Below are positions 1 through 7,753 of a stretch of 64,000 bases of DNA, one piece after another. Origin of the DNA: Bacillus massiliglaciei. GTDB lineage: Bacteria; Bacillota; Bacilli; Bacillales; DSM-1321. Below the pieces are notes generated by a model, which was given only the letters and a program-made list of their open reading frames with translations, was not told the origin of the DNA and made no database searches. A program made the translations under genes and the position numbers. The stretch covers positions 1-64,000 of the forward strand of contig NZ_LT622356.1 of assembly GCF_900098925.1 (NCBI RefSeq), written 5' to 3'. How positions within the stretch are numbered: the stretch's first letter is position 1; the number at the start of each line of letters is the position of its first letter.

Positions 1-217
1 AGACCGTCTTTCCATCTTCCCTCATGAGAGGGAAGAAACTATCCGGTATTAGCTCCGGTTTCCCGAAGTTATCCCAGTCTTACAGGCAGGTTGCCCACGT
101 GTTACTCACCCGTCCGCCGCTAATCTCCGGGAGCAAGCTCCCTTTGATTCGCTCGACTTGCATGTATTAGGCACGCCGCCAGCGTTCGTCCTGAGCCAGG
201 ATCAAACTCTCCGAAGA
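1..217 (-). rRNA. 16S rRNA, 5' end (partial)
   Basis: The complement reads as the 5' end of a bacterial 16S rRNA, with the conserved AGAGTTTGATCCTGGCTCAG primer site at about 194-213. Only roughly the first 215 nucleotides are present and the gene runs off the left edge. The 5' end is placed by analogy with Bacillus 16S and could be off by a few bases. Tandem promoters and a boxA lie upstream, as in Bacillus rrn operons. Confidence 0.97.
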
Positions 218-330
218 ATGTTTGACTTGCTCATAGAAGTGCTGGCATTGATATCAATCAATGGTCAACATTACTTTTTTAAAATAGTGTTAGTTCACTA
301 TATATCGTACGCTTACGCTTTGTTTTGTTC

Positions 331-345
331 AGTTTTCAAAGAGCA
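331..345 (-). promoter_or_regulatory. boxA-like antitermination site of the rrn leader
   Basis: The complement reads TGCTCTTTGAAAACT, very close to the boxA element found in leaders of Bacillus rRNA operons, where the NusB/NusE complex loads for antitermination. It lies between the promoters and the 16S 5' end, where it belongs. Confidence 0.7.
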
Positions 346-380
346 ATTTCGTTTACTTCATCTGTGTGATGACTTTATCT

Positions 381-409
381 ATCATATCATCTTGTTTCGC
401 AGAAGTCAA
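381..409 (-). promoter_or_regulatory. rrn promoter, gene-proximal
   Basis: On the complement, TTGACT is followed after 17 bases by TATGAT, a good sigma-A promoter. The spacer has the same TCnGCGAAA wording as the next promoter upstream, so the two are duplicates of one unit. Confidence 0.85.
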
Positions 410-491
410 CTTCTTTTTTATTTTCTTTTCTCTCTCAATTCCTTGAAAGAAAAGAAGAAAACGTCTGTGTCGCATATCAGCAACATATAAT

Positions 492-520
492 ACTATATCA
501 TTCTATTTCGCGGAAGTCAA
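492..520 (-). promoter_or_regulatory. rrn promoter, middle
   Basis: On the complement, TTGACT, a 17-base spacer and TATAGT form a sigma-A promoter. It lies about 110 bases upstream of the proximal promoter, giving the tandem arrangement usual for Bacillus rrn operons. Confidence 0.85.
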
Positions 521-588
521 CTTCTTTTTCAAGATTTGTTTTCCCGAAGAAAGTTATTCAGTTAGCTCTGCCGCGAAGCAGCTTTATT

Positions 589-617
589 AATTTACTACGT
601 ATCCAGTCCGAAGTCAA
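589..617 (-). promoter_or_regulatory. rrn promoter, distal (weaker -10)
   Basis: The complement has TTGACT, a 17-base spacer starting TCGGAC, and TAAATT. The -35 and spacing match the other two promoters but the -10 is weaker. It is probably a third tandem promoter or a decayed copy. Confidence 0.6.
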
Positions 618-870
618 CAAGTATTTTCAACTTATTCTTTCTCATACTTATCCGGCATGTTAACTAACTTTTAAGATCCATCTTCTTGGATCCTGAAACA
701 ATCGCTCCAGCTGCACCTGAAATTTCTATCCTATGGATTTGTTGTTTCTGAATGAAAGGATGCCCATCCTCCTAAAAATAGACTGGGGTTGTTTATCCTC
801 CTTACACCTATGCTTAATAAAATATGGACATGCCACTTCCGCAGCCTGTCCTGCAATCTCCAAACCTCAA
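618..870. other. Intergenic stretch without a recognisable gene
   Basis: I see no convincing gene. There is a small perfect hairpin (GATCCA/TGGATC around 674-691) and, on the complement, two AGGAGG motifs without a following reading frame of useful length. One reads into a 13-codon frame only. Confidence 0.5.
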
Positions 871-908
871 CAAAAAACATAGGGGAATTTTGTTCTTCCT
901 ATGTTTTC
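871..908 (-). terminator. Rho-independent terminator of the 49-aa gene
   Basis: The complement forms AAAACATAGG, a short loop, CCTATGTTTTTTG: an inverted repeat running into a T tract. It starts a few bases after the stop of the small gene at 916-1065. Confidence 0.75.
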
Positions 909-915
909 TGTCCTA

Positions 916-1065
916 TTATTTATCTGATTGTATTTGCTTCTTTTTCAAATACTCCGCACGTAGTTTTTCAAGTTGTTGCTTTTTATCAAATTTGGCAGGC
1001 TTTTGTTTTTCATGATACTTTGCCACGGCTAGCTTACCTTTGGAATCCAATTGATATTTTCCCAT
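916..1065 (-). CDS. Small lysine-rich protein of unknown function (49 aa)
   Basis: A 49-codon reading frame starts MGKYQLDSKGKLA and ends with two consecutive stops (TAA, TAG). AGGTG lies 6 bases before the ATG and a terminator follows directly, so this looks like a complete monocistronic gene. The product is very basic and hydrophilic, rich in Lys and Gln, with a predicted helix in its second half and no membrane segment. I recall similar short basic proteins in other Bacillus genomes but know no function. It could bind nucleic acid, but nothing in the sequence proves this. Confidence 0.65.
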   Translation of the reverse strand: MGKYQLDSKGKLAVAKYHEKQKPAKFDKKQQLEKLRAEYLKKKQIQSDK

Positions 1066-1118
1066 GTTGTTCACCTACTTTTCTTTAAAGAGAATCTATT
1101 CAACACATATACTATACC

Positions 1119-1235
1119 TTATTTGACTGAAGTAAACCTTTTTACTTTATTAGTGTACTGCTTAACCTTGTATCCGTAATGGGATTCATTCTGCTTATCT
1201 TTGCCGACATTGAAGTGCTGATTCCATCCATCCAT
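1119..1235 (-). CDS. Possible small ORF or gene remnant (38 aa)
   Basis: A short frame from ATG at 1235 ends with TAA at 1119 and has coding-like, polar composition (MDGWNQHFNVGKD...). The frame stays open upstream for ten more codons but has no good Shine-Dalgarno site, and it lies just behind the guaA terminator. It may be a remnant or chance. Confidence 0.25.
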   Translation of the reverse strand: MDGWNQHFNVGKDKQNESHYGYKVKQYTNKVKRFTSVK

Positions 1236-1250
1236 TCGCTCATTTTGACC

Positions 1251-1303
1251 ATAATAAAAGCCCTCTTCTAGTTACTCGTTATAAATAACTAAAAGAGGGT
1301 TTA
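1251..1303 (-). terminator. guaA terminator
   Basis: The complement forms CCCTCTTTTAGTTA, a loop, TAACTAGAAGAGGG and then CTTTTATT. The 14-base stem has one mismatch and lies about 40 bases downstream of the guaA stop. Confidence 0.9.
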
Positions 1304-1341
1304 ATTGATTTAGTGATGACTGACCTGCTTAGAGAATAGTC

Positions 1342-2895
1342 TTATTCCCACTCGATCGTTGCAGGCGGCTTGGATGTGATGTCATACACAACGCGGTTTA
1401 CATGCGGCACTTCGTTGACGATCCTTGTAGAGATGACTTCGAGGACATCCCAAGGGATCCTTGCCCAGTCAGAAGTCATGCCGTCGATGGATGTGACGGC
1501 ACGGATGCCGACTGTGTGGTCATACGTACGTCCGTCTCCCATAACACCTACGCTGCGGATGTTTGGCAGACATGTGAAGTATTGCCATACTTCCCGTTCA
1601 AGTCCGGCTTTGCGGATTTCTTCGCGAAGGATGTAGTCTGATTCGCGGACGATTTCCAGTCCTTCTTCGGTGATTTCTCCAAGTACACGGATACCAAGGC
1701 CTGGTCCAGGGAAAGGCTGGCGCCAGACGATTTCGTCCGGAATGCCCAGTTCTGTTCCAAGTGCGCGGACTTCGTCTTTGAATAGAGTGTTCAATGGTTC
1801 GATCAGTGTGAAGTCCATGTCTTCCGGAAGCCCGCCGACATTATGGTGAGATTTGATTGTTTGAGCCGTAGCCGTACCGCTCTCGATAATGTCTGTATAA
1901 AGCGTTCCTTGGGCCAGGAATTTAATACCTTCCAGTTTAGCTGATTCATCGTCGAATACATAAATGAATTCGTTACCGATGATTTTACGTTTTTGCTCAG
2001 GATCAGAAACTCCGGCAAGTTTCTTCATAAAACGTTCTTTTGCATCAACTTTAATGACATTCATGTTAAAGCCTTCGCTGAATGTTTTCATGACGCTTTC
2101 TGCTTCGCCTTTGCGGAGCAGGCCGTGGTCAACAAAGATACATGTAAGCTGATCGCCGATTGCTTTGTGGATCAATACGGCAACAACGGATGAATCCACA
2201 CCGCCGCTTAAAGCACAAAGGACTTTTTTGTCTCCGACAGTCTGGCGGATTTTCTCCATTTCAATTTCAATAAAGTTGTCCATAGACCAGTCGCCTTTAC
2301 AGCCGCATACATGAAAGACAAAATTCTTTAGAATTTCATTTCCATAAACGGAGTGACGCACTTCCGGGTGGAATTGCACAGCATAGAAGCCGCGGGATTC
2401 ATCACTCATGGCTGAAATCGGGCATGATGGATTGGTCGCATCGACAGTAAACCCTTCTGGCGCTTCCACGACTAAGTCGCCATGGCTCATCCATACGACC
2501 TGCTCTTCCGGCAGTTCGCTGAACAATTTGGATTGGTGCTCGATTTTCAATGTTGCTTTTCCGTATTCACGGTTTTTCGCAGGCTCTACTTTTCCGCCCA
2601 AATGCTTGCTCATCAGCTGCATTCCGTAACAAATGCCGAAAATAGGCAGGCCTAAATCAAAGATGCGCTCGTCACAGCCAAAAGCAGCTGCATCATATAC
2701 GCTGTTCGGGCCTCCTGAGAAAATGATTCCGCTTGGATTCATTTCCTTGATTTCTTCGACAGTAATCGTATGCGGATGCAATTCACTGTACACTCCGAAT
2801 TCACGGATCCGGCGTGTGATCAGCTGGTTATACTGGCTTCCGAAATCGAGCACTACGATCATTTCTTGGTTTTGCAATTCTTTTTTCCCCGGCAC
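1342..2895 (-). CDS. guaA: GMP synthase (glutamine-hydrolysing)
   Basis: Converts XMP to GMP using glutamine and ATP, the last step of guanine nucleotide synthesis. The N-terminal class I glutamine amidotransferase has the nucleophile motif GICYGMQ (Cys about residue 89) and the HPEV His/Glu pair. The ATP-pyrophosphatase domain has ALSGGVDSS, and the C-terminal dimerisation domain ends in KPPATIEWE, as in known GuaA proteins. I chose the GTG at 2895 because GAGGTG sits 6 bases before it, giving 517 aa; the GTG at 2904 overlaps that Shine-Dalgarno site. A guanine riboswitch precedes it, so expression should fall when guanine is plentiful. The gene follows yeaC-yeaD-yebA, as in B. subtilis. Confidence 0.97.
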   Translation of the reverse strand: MPGKKELQNQEMIVVLDFGSQYNQLITRRIREFGVYSELHPHTITVEEIKEMNPSGIIFSGGPNSVYDAAAFGCDERIFDLGLPIFGICYGMQLMSKHLGGKVEPAKNREYGKATLKIEHQSKLFSELPEEQVVWMSHGDLVVEAPEGFTVDATNPSCPISAMSDESRGFYAVQFHPEVRHSVYGNEILKNFVFHVCGCKGDWSMDNFIEIEMEKIRQTVGDKKVLCALSGGVDSSVVAVLIHKAIGDQLTCIFVDHGLLRKGEAESVMKTFSEGFNMNVIKVDAKERFMKKLAGVSDPEQKRKIIGNEFIYVFDDESAKLEGIKFLAQGTLYTDIIESGTATAQTIKSHHNVGGLPEDMDFTLIEPLNTLFKDEVRALGTELGIPDEIVWRQPFPGPGLGIRVLGEITEEGLEIVRESDYILREEIRKAGLEREVWQYFTCLPNIRSVGVMGDGRTYDHTVGIRAVTSIDGMTSDWARIPWDVLEVISTRIVNEVPHVNRVVYDITSKPPATIEWE

Positions 2896-2991
2896 TACAG
2901 TCACCTCAATTAATATAAATTCATCTTCCGTCCTTATTCGGACGCAGAACGCTTGCTTCTTAGCTTTCGCCTAAAATTGGTATCATATAAG

Positions 2992-3047
2992 AAAAAAAAA
3001 CCAGAAATCTCCCTTGTATATCCATACAAAAAAAGGCAGATTTCCGG
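2992..3047 (-). terminator. Distal hairpin of the guaA leader (terminator 2)
   Basis: The complement forms CCGGAAATCT, a loop of about 27 bases, AGATTTCTGG and then nine T. Its 5' arm shares bases with the 3' arm of the upstream hairpin, so the two cannot form together. Confidence 0.7.
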
Positions 3048-3068
3048 TTTCCTGATATCATCTGCCTT
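3028..3068 (-). terminator. Proximal hairpin of the guaA leader (terminator 1 or antiterminator)
   Basis: The complement forms AAGGCAGAT, a loop, ATCTGCCTT within a seven-T tract. Its 5' arm overlaps the 3' strand of aptamer helix P1 (TATGAAGG), which links it to ligand binding. It can be read as a terminator in its own right or as the antiterminator that blocks the distal hairpin. Confidence 0.7.
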
Positions 3069-3135
3069 CATAGTCAAATCATTTACGGTGATTCGGTAGA
3101 GACTTTCGATCCATATTATCGAGGATATACGAAGG
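3065..3135 (-). promoter_or_regulatory. Purine riboswitch aptamer, guanine type
   Basis: The complement carries the purine riboswitch signature in order: P1 strand CCTTCGTATA, ATAATATGG, GTCTCTACC, CCGTAAA, and closing GACTATGAAGG. The base that sets specificity is C in GACTATG (adenine switches have GATTATG), so it should bind guanine or hypoxanthine. It lies between the yebA stop and guaA and controls guaA through the two hairpins just downstream. Confidence 0.93.
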
Positions 3136-3140
3136 AATAT

Positions 3141-3168
3141 ATATTATTTTTCTAAAATATTGTAACAA
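3141..3168 (-). promoter_or_regulatory. Possible guaA leader promoter
   Basis: On the complement, TTGTTA, a 16-base spacer and TAATAT lie directly upstream of the aptamer. This would start transcription a few bases before P1. The region is AT-rich, so chance matches are likely. Confidence 0.45.
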
Positions 3169-3184
3169 CAGATAGGAAAAGCGG

Positions 3185-5389
3185 TCAAGCGGCAGTTTTT
3201 CTCATTATCGTTTCCCATGGTTCCCGAAGTTCATCCCATGATGTCTCTTCTTCCCCACGATAGATCACTTTCTCATAATAGCTTGTTATTTCCCTCATTT
3301 CAACCGTCCCGTAGATCTCGTCGACATATTTAGCATATTCTCTCAGCGTCTGACCTTTTGGGCGTTTCAATCCCGCTCTTTCCAGCTGCTTCAGCAAAAG
3401 GCTGAACGCGCTGTTGAATTCATAACTGTGATTCTTTTTCACCTGGGCAATCCAGAAACGCGGCAGCCATTTCCGCCGGCTGAGATACAGCAGAACGGCA
3501 AGGACCAAAACGGCAGCTGCAGCAATCAAGATGCCTGTCCAAACGGAACCGGAATCCGATTCGTTTGAAGCGGCACCGCTCTGCTCATCCAGCTTCTTCT
3601 GTTCTTCCGCTTTTTTCTCCGCTGCCGGCTTCTCTTCCTCAGGTTCTGCTGCCGGAGAAGCTTCTCTTTCCTCGGCTGCAGCTCCGTCTGTATTCAAATC
3701 GGAATTATAAAATTCAGCCTGTCCTGAAAAACCCTTAGTCGGCTCGAACGGCACCCAGCCAACACCCGGAAAGTACGCTTCTGCCCAGGAGTGGGCCTGG
3801 TTATTCGTCACTTCATATACACTTTTTCCTTTATATAGGGTCTTTTCCCCTTCTGTATAGCCCTTCACCCATCTGGCCGGTATCCCGATGGAACGGAGCA
3901 TGACGACCATTGAGGTGGAAAAGTTATCGCAATAGCCCATTTGGGTTTCAAACAGAAACTGATCAACATAATCCTGGTTTTCCCTCGGATACGTGATATC
4001 ACTTTTAGAATAAATGAAATCCGGCCCATGGAGATAATTTTCAATGGCTTTCGCCTGATCATACCAGTTGTCCTTCCCTTCCGTCAGCTCAGCTGCCAGC
4101 TGCTTTGTCCGATCTGTCACTGTCAGAGGAAGCTCTGTGTTCGATGCCATAAGTTCCTGCATATTTCCGTCCGGACCGTCGGCTTCCCTTAGCTTAGCGA
4201 TATCAAAGGAAGGAAGACTGTATTCAAGTGAAAGGCTGTCCGGCAGCATCGGCCTCCCGTTCTCTCCTTGAATGGTAATCTTTTCGATATCGCGGTTATA
4301 GCGGTACACCTGACCGCCTTCCACTTTTTTCACATAGCCGGAAGCAGGGTATGGGACATGATCATGGCGTTCTTCGATGACCAGGTCGGCCTCCATCTCC
4401 TCGATCCTGACGCCTTCAGGAATCTGATATCCTGCCGTCCCAGACAGGTCCTCGCCTTCATTGAAATAATAAAAATCCTGAATGCCCTTGGACTCCCAGC
4501 CTTTTCCGGTATAGATATTTTTGCTCTCCACCTTCCAATAATGGCCTGTCACAGAATTGCTGTAGAAGACGACCGAGTCATCCGGCTCAATGCTTCCGCC
4601 GAGACGGGAGTCATCTTCCCCGTAGCCGACCCGATTGACGCCTTCGCCCCCCCCTTCCTTACCAGTAAATTTATCTGAATAAGTGGTGATGAAGGGCACC
4701 GGATCGGCCCACTGCGCATCCAGCTTCGGGCCGCTGAAGCCAATCAATATGCTCACACAAAGCATAACGCCAAGCGGGATTCCCCACTTACGCATCATTT
4801 TCCCCGAAAGCGGCAGCTGTTCGCGAATAGACAAACGGAGCATAGTGAGCAGCCCCAGAACGCCAAACCCGACTAAGACCAGCCTTAGTATCGGCATTTC
4901 AGCATCATAGGGAGTGAACGTATCAAGTGTGGCCAAAAATAGAACAGTCAGCAGGAAAAAGAAGAAAATGCTCCGCTTCACCATTACCCAATAATGAATC
5001 AAATACGTTACAAGCCAAAGAAGGACGAAAAACAGGAAGGTCCGGAATGAATTGGATATTTCTGAAAGCCCTCCATTCCAAATCAGTCCGAAATTCTCGA
5101 ATACATGCTGGAAATAATCGCCGATCCAGCTTAATGCAAATAGCGGAGTATTGCTGTAGAGAAGCTGGATTGACAGCATCAAATAAAGATTTAATATCAC
5201 AAAGCGGAGCACCCAATGCACCCCGAAATAATGGAGCACCAACGAAAGGACGACAAACACGACAAAAACTGAAATATTATGAGTATCCGTCAGTTCATTG
5301 ACCGGACGAAGCCATTCCGTGATCAGCAAAATCCCAAAACCGTACAATATGATATGGATCGCCAGTTCAAGTCCCTTCTCGGTCTTCAT
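3185..5389 (-). CDS. yebA: Membrane transglutaminase-like protein (YebA/TgpA type)
   Basis: A 734-aa membrane protein. The first 200 residues hold several hydrophobic segments. A large extracytoplasmic part follows, containing a transglutaminase-like fold: MGYCDNFST (candidate catalytic Cys), GIPARWVKGY, and QAHSWAEAYFPGVGWVPFEPT (His and acidic partner). An acidic, Glu/Ala/Lys-rich linker, one transmembrane helix (around residue 620) and a cytoplasmic tail end the protein. It is the third gene of yeaC-yeaD-yebA and its ATG overlaps the yeaD stop (ATGA). The MoxR-DUF58-transglutaminase trio is widespread; its substrate in Bacillus is not established. Confidence 0.9.
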   Translation of the reverse strand: MKTEKGLELAIHIILYGFGILLITEWLRPVNELTDTHNISVFVVFVVLSLVLHYFGVHWVLRFVILNLYLMLSIQLLYSNTPLFALSWIGDYFQHVFENFGLIWNGGLSEISNSFRTFLFFVLLWLVTYLIHYWVMVKRSIFFFFLLTVLFLATLDTFTPYDAEMPILRLVLVGFGVLGLLTMLRLSIREQLPLSGKMMRKWGIPLGVMLCVSILIGFSGPKLDAQWADPVPFITTYSDKFTGKEGGGEGVNRVGYGEDDSRLGGSIEPDDSVVFYSNSVTGHYWKVESKNIYTGKGWESKGIQDFYYFNEGEDLSGTAGYQIPEGVRIEEMEADLVIEERHDHVPYPASGYVKKVEGGQVYRYNRDIEKITIQGENGRPMLPDSLSLEYSLPSFDIAKLREADGPDGNMQELMASNTELPLTVTDRTKQLAAELTEGKDNWYDQAKAIENYLHGPDFIYSKSDITYPRENQDYVDQFLFETQMGYCDNFSTSMVVMLRSIGIPARWVKGYTEGEKTLYKGKSVYEVTNNQAHSWAEAYFPGVGWVPFEPTKGFSGQAEFYNSDLNTDGAAAEEREASPAAEPEEEKPAAEKKAEEQKKLDEQSGAASNESDSGSVWTGILIAAAAVLVLAVLLYLSRRKWLPRFWIAQVKKNHSYEFNSAFSLLLKQLERAGLKRPKGQTLREYAKYVDEIYGTVEMREITSYYEKVIYRGEEETSWDELREPWETIMRKTAA

Positions 5390-6576
5390 ACCATCATTCC
5401 CCCTGTATTCTCTTTCCCCAAGGCACCTTCGCCAAGATAACGGACCTGGATTCCCTTCAGCTGCATGGCTTCCCTGGCTCCCTTCTCCTCTTCTGTCAGT
5501 TCGCTGCTGCTTTTAGCAACCAAAAGAACAGGCTTCTGATTCGTCCCCAAGAGAGGGAAGGCGTCCGCTTTATCAAAATCCAGGCTGCCTGTCACCAGGA
5601 TCACCCGGGCGGATTGCGGAATTCTCCCTTTCAGTTCCGCCTCGCTGTCAGGCATCGCTTTCACCCGGGCCAATTCACTGAAAATCTTCTGTCTTTGGAC
5701 GGATCCTCCCTGAACAGGAAGGATTGAAGCAGAATGAGTGCCCGCAAATCCAAGCTGAACGCCCCTTTTAATGGCCGCATGGGCAAAAGAAGCCGCAAGC
5801 ATCACCGCTTCCTCAAAAGAAGCAGAATCGCTCTCGTCAAGTAAAAGAAACAGGTCCTGGCTTCTTTGATCTTCAAATTCCTTGGTCATAATTTCATTCG
5901 TCCGGGCCGTTGCTTTCCAATTAATCCAGGAAAACTGATCGCCCGGTTCATATTCGCGGATCCCTGAAACAACCGACTGTTCACGCTGCATTTTTTTGGC
6001 GGACCCAGCCTGCCCAAACTGAAACAGTCCTTCGAGCTGACGGTAGGATAATTCATAATAGGCCGGATAGACGACAATCCGTCCCGCAAGGTCAAACTGG
6101 GCTTCTTTTTCAAATAAGCCGAGGAAATCACCCGTTTGAATCCGGATGGCCTGAAACGCATGCTCCCCGCGCGGCAGGGGGCCAAGCTGATAGTCCAGCG
6201 TGAAGGAATCTCTGAAACCGGGGAATACAATAGACTTTCTTGTCCTTGAAGACACGCCGGCCAATGAATCCGGCAGCCAGTCCTCAACGACCAGGTACAG
6301 CAGGGGAAATCGGTTTTTCCGGGAAAGGCTCAGCTTGACCGAAAGCTCATCGCCTTGGCGAAATTCACGTTTCTCAAGCCCTCTCTCTGCCTCAAACTGC
6401 TTAATTGGATAGAAAAATACCAAGATGGCATAACACGCAAAAGGCAGGAATGTATAGAACAAAAACCAGCTGACAAACCCGCCTTGAAACATCGCAAACG
6501 AAAAGGCGGCGGCCAGCAGCACAAGCAGTCCGGCCAGCCTCCCGTATTTCTTTGCATACAGGAATCCTTTTTTCAT
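5386..6576 (-). CDS. yeaD: DUF58 domain membrane-anchored protein (YeaD)
   Basis: A 396-aa protein with two N-terminal transmembrane segments (about residues 14-58) and a C-terminal DUF58 region containing GIREYEPGDQFSWINWKATA, the usual DUF58 signature, followed by a VWA-like part (LFLLLDESDSASFEE). DUF58 proteins pair with MoxR AAA+ ATPases, probably in assembly of a metal- or cofactor-dependent complex. The start overlaps the yeaC stop (TAATG), so the genes are translationally coupled. Confidence 0.9.
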   Translation of the reverse strand: MKKGFLYAKKYGRLAGLLVLLAAAFSFAMFQGGFVSWFLFYTFLPFACYAILVFFYPIKQFEAERGLEKREFRQGDELSVKLSLSRKNRFPLLYLVVEDWLPDSLAGVSSRTRKSIVFPGFRDSFTLDYQLGPLPRGEHAFQAIRIQTGDFLGLFEKEAQFDLAGRIVVYPAYYELSYRQLEGLFQFGQAGSAKKMQREQSVVSGIREYEPGDQFSWINWKATARTNEIMTKEFEDQRSQDLFLLLDESDSASFEEAVMLAASFAHAAIKRGVQLGFAGTHSASILPVQGGSVQRQKIFSELARVKAMPDSEAELKGRIPQSARVILVTGSLDFDKADAFPLLGTNQKPVLLVAKSSSELTEEEKGAREAMQLKGIQVRYLGEGALGKENTGGMMV

Positions 6577-7529
6577 TAATTCACAGCCCTTTTCACCGGA
6601 ACCGGCACGGAAGAAAGAATTTCCCGGACAACGGCTTCTGATTCAAGACCGTTATATTTCGCTTCAGATTTTAAAATCAGCCTGTGTGACAGCACATAAG
6701 GGGCAAGGAACTGCACATCATCCGGCAGCACATAATCCCGTCCATTCAGAAAGGCGTACGCCTGCGCCGCCTTCATCAGGGCAATTGTCCCGCGAGGACT
6801 GGCACCCAAATACACTTGATTATGAGCCCTTGTCCGGTTAACCACGTCCACGATATACCATTTCACCGTTTCTTCCACACGGACGGTCTTCACTTCTTCC
6901 TGCAGTCCGACAAGCTCCTCCAAGGTTATGACAGACCGCAGCTCTTCAAGCGGCAGCACAAACTGAGAACGGCTGAGGATTTCCATTTCCTCCTCTGCCG
7001 TCGGATAGCCCATTTGCATTTTGAGCAAAAACCGATCCAGCTGTGCCTCTGGAAGCGGATAGGTTCCTTCATACTCGATCGGATTCTGAGTCGCCATGAC
7101 AAAGAATGGCCTGCCCAGCTTCCTCGTCACTCCGTCCACCGTCACGCTCGCCTCTTCCATCGCCTCCAGCAGGGCAGACTGCGTTTTCGGTGAGGTTCGG
7201 TTAATCTCATCCGCCAAGATAATATGCCCCATCACCGGTCCGGCCCGGAAGATAAACTCCTGTTCTTTCGGATTATAGACGGAAACGCCCGTCACATCGG
7301 ACGGCAATAAATCCGGGGTGAACTGAATACGTTTGAACTCCGCTCCGATCGATTTCGCCAATGCCCTGACCATAACCGTCTTGCCGACACCCGGGACATC
7401 CTCCAGGAGGACATGTCCGTCCGCAAGCAGAGCCACCAAACTTAATTCCGCGACCTCTCTTTTCCCAATGATGACCTTTTCTATATTAACGAGAACTTCT
7501 TCCAGCTTCGCATTCCTCATATATTCCAT
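6576..7529 (-). CDS. yeaC: MoxR-family AAA+ ATPase (YeaC)
   Basis: A 317-aa AAA+ ATPase of the MoxR family. Walker A is DVPGVGKT, Walker B is ILADEINR, and the sensor region reads MATQNPIEYEGTYPLPEAQLDRF. These ATPases act as chaperone-like partners of the DUF58/VWA protein encoded next. I chose the ATG at 7529 because GGAGGAGG lies just upstream; a further in-frame ATG at 7520 is possible, and the longer frame to 7586 lacks a ribosome site. First gene of yeaC-yeaD-yebA, divergent from the germination operon. Confidence 0.9.
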   Translation of the reverse strand: MEYMRNAKLEEVLVNIEKVIIGKREVAELSLVALLADGHVLLEDVPGVGKTVMVRALAKSIGAEFKRIQFTPDLLPSDVTGVSVYNPKEQEFIFRAGPVMGHIILADEINRTSPKTQSALLEAMEEASVTVDGVTRKLGRPFFVMATQNPIEYEGTYPLPEAQLDRFLLKMQMGYPTAEEEMEILSRSQFVLPLEELRSVITLEELVGLQEEVKTVRVEETVKWYIVDVVNRTRAHNQVYLGASPRGTIALMKAAQAYAFLNGRDYVLPDDVQFLAPYVLSHRLILKSEAKYNGLESEAVVREILSSVPVPVKRAVN

Positions 7530-7753
7530 GCCACTCCTCCTCCTCAAACTTTCACAAGCCGACGACCAAAAAACTTTCTCTTTCATACAAGTTTACAAGA
7601 TAACCGCCAAATGTAAAATAAAACAACTCTTCCAATTTCTGAAGAATTCAGGAGCGGCAAATGGCGTATTTTTTCAAAACCGGCCGGCAATGGATATTCT
7701 TCAGAAATCTAGTCATATTAAACCTAAGAAATGCTTTCAATCGAGGTGATCAC

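Noticed and set aside
158-490. Plus-strand frame across the rrn leader
   Set aside because: It overlaps 16S rRNA and the rrn promoters on the other strand.
7600-7753. Sigma-G promoter for the germination operon
   Set aside because: Candidate boxes (TGAAGA, CGTATT) fit poorly and have unsuitable spacing, so I did not call one.
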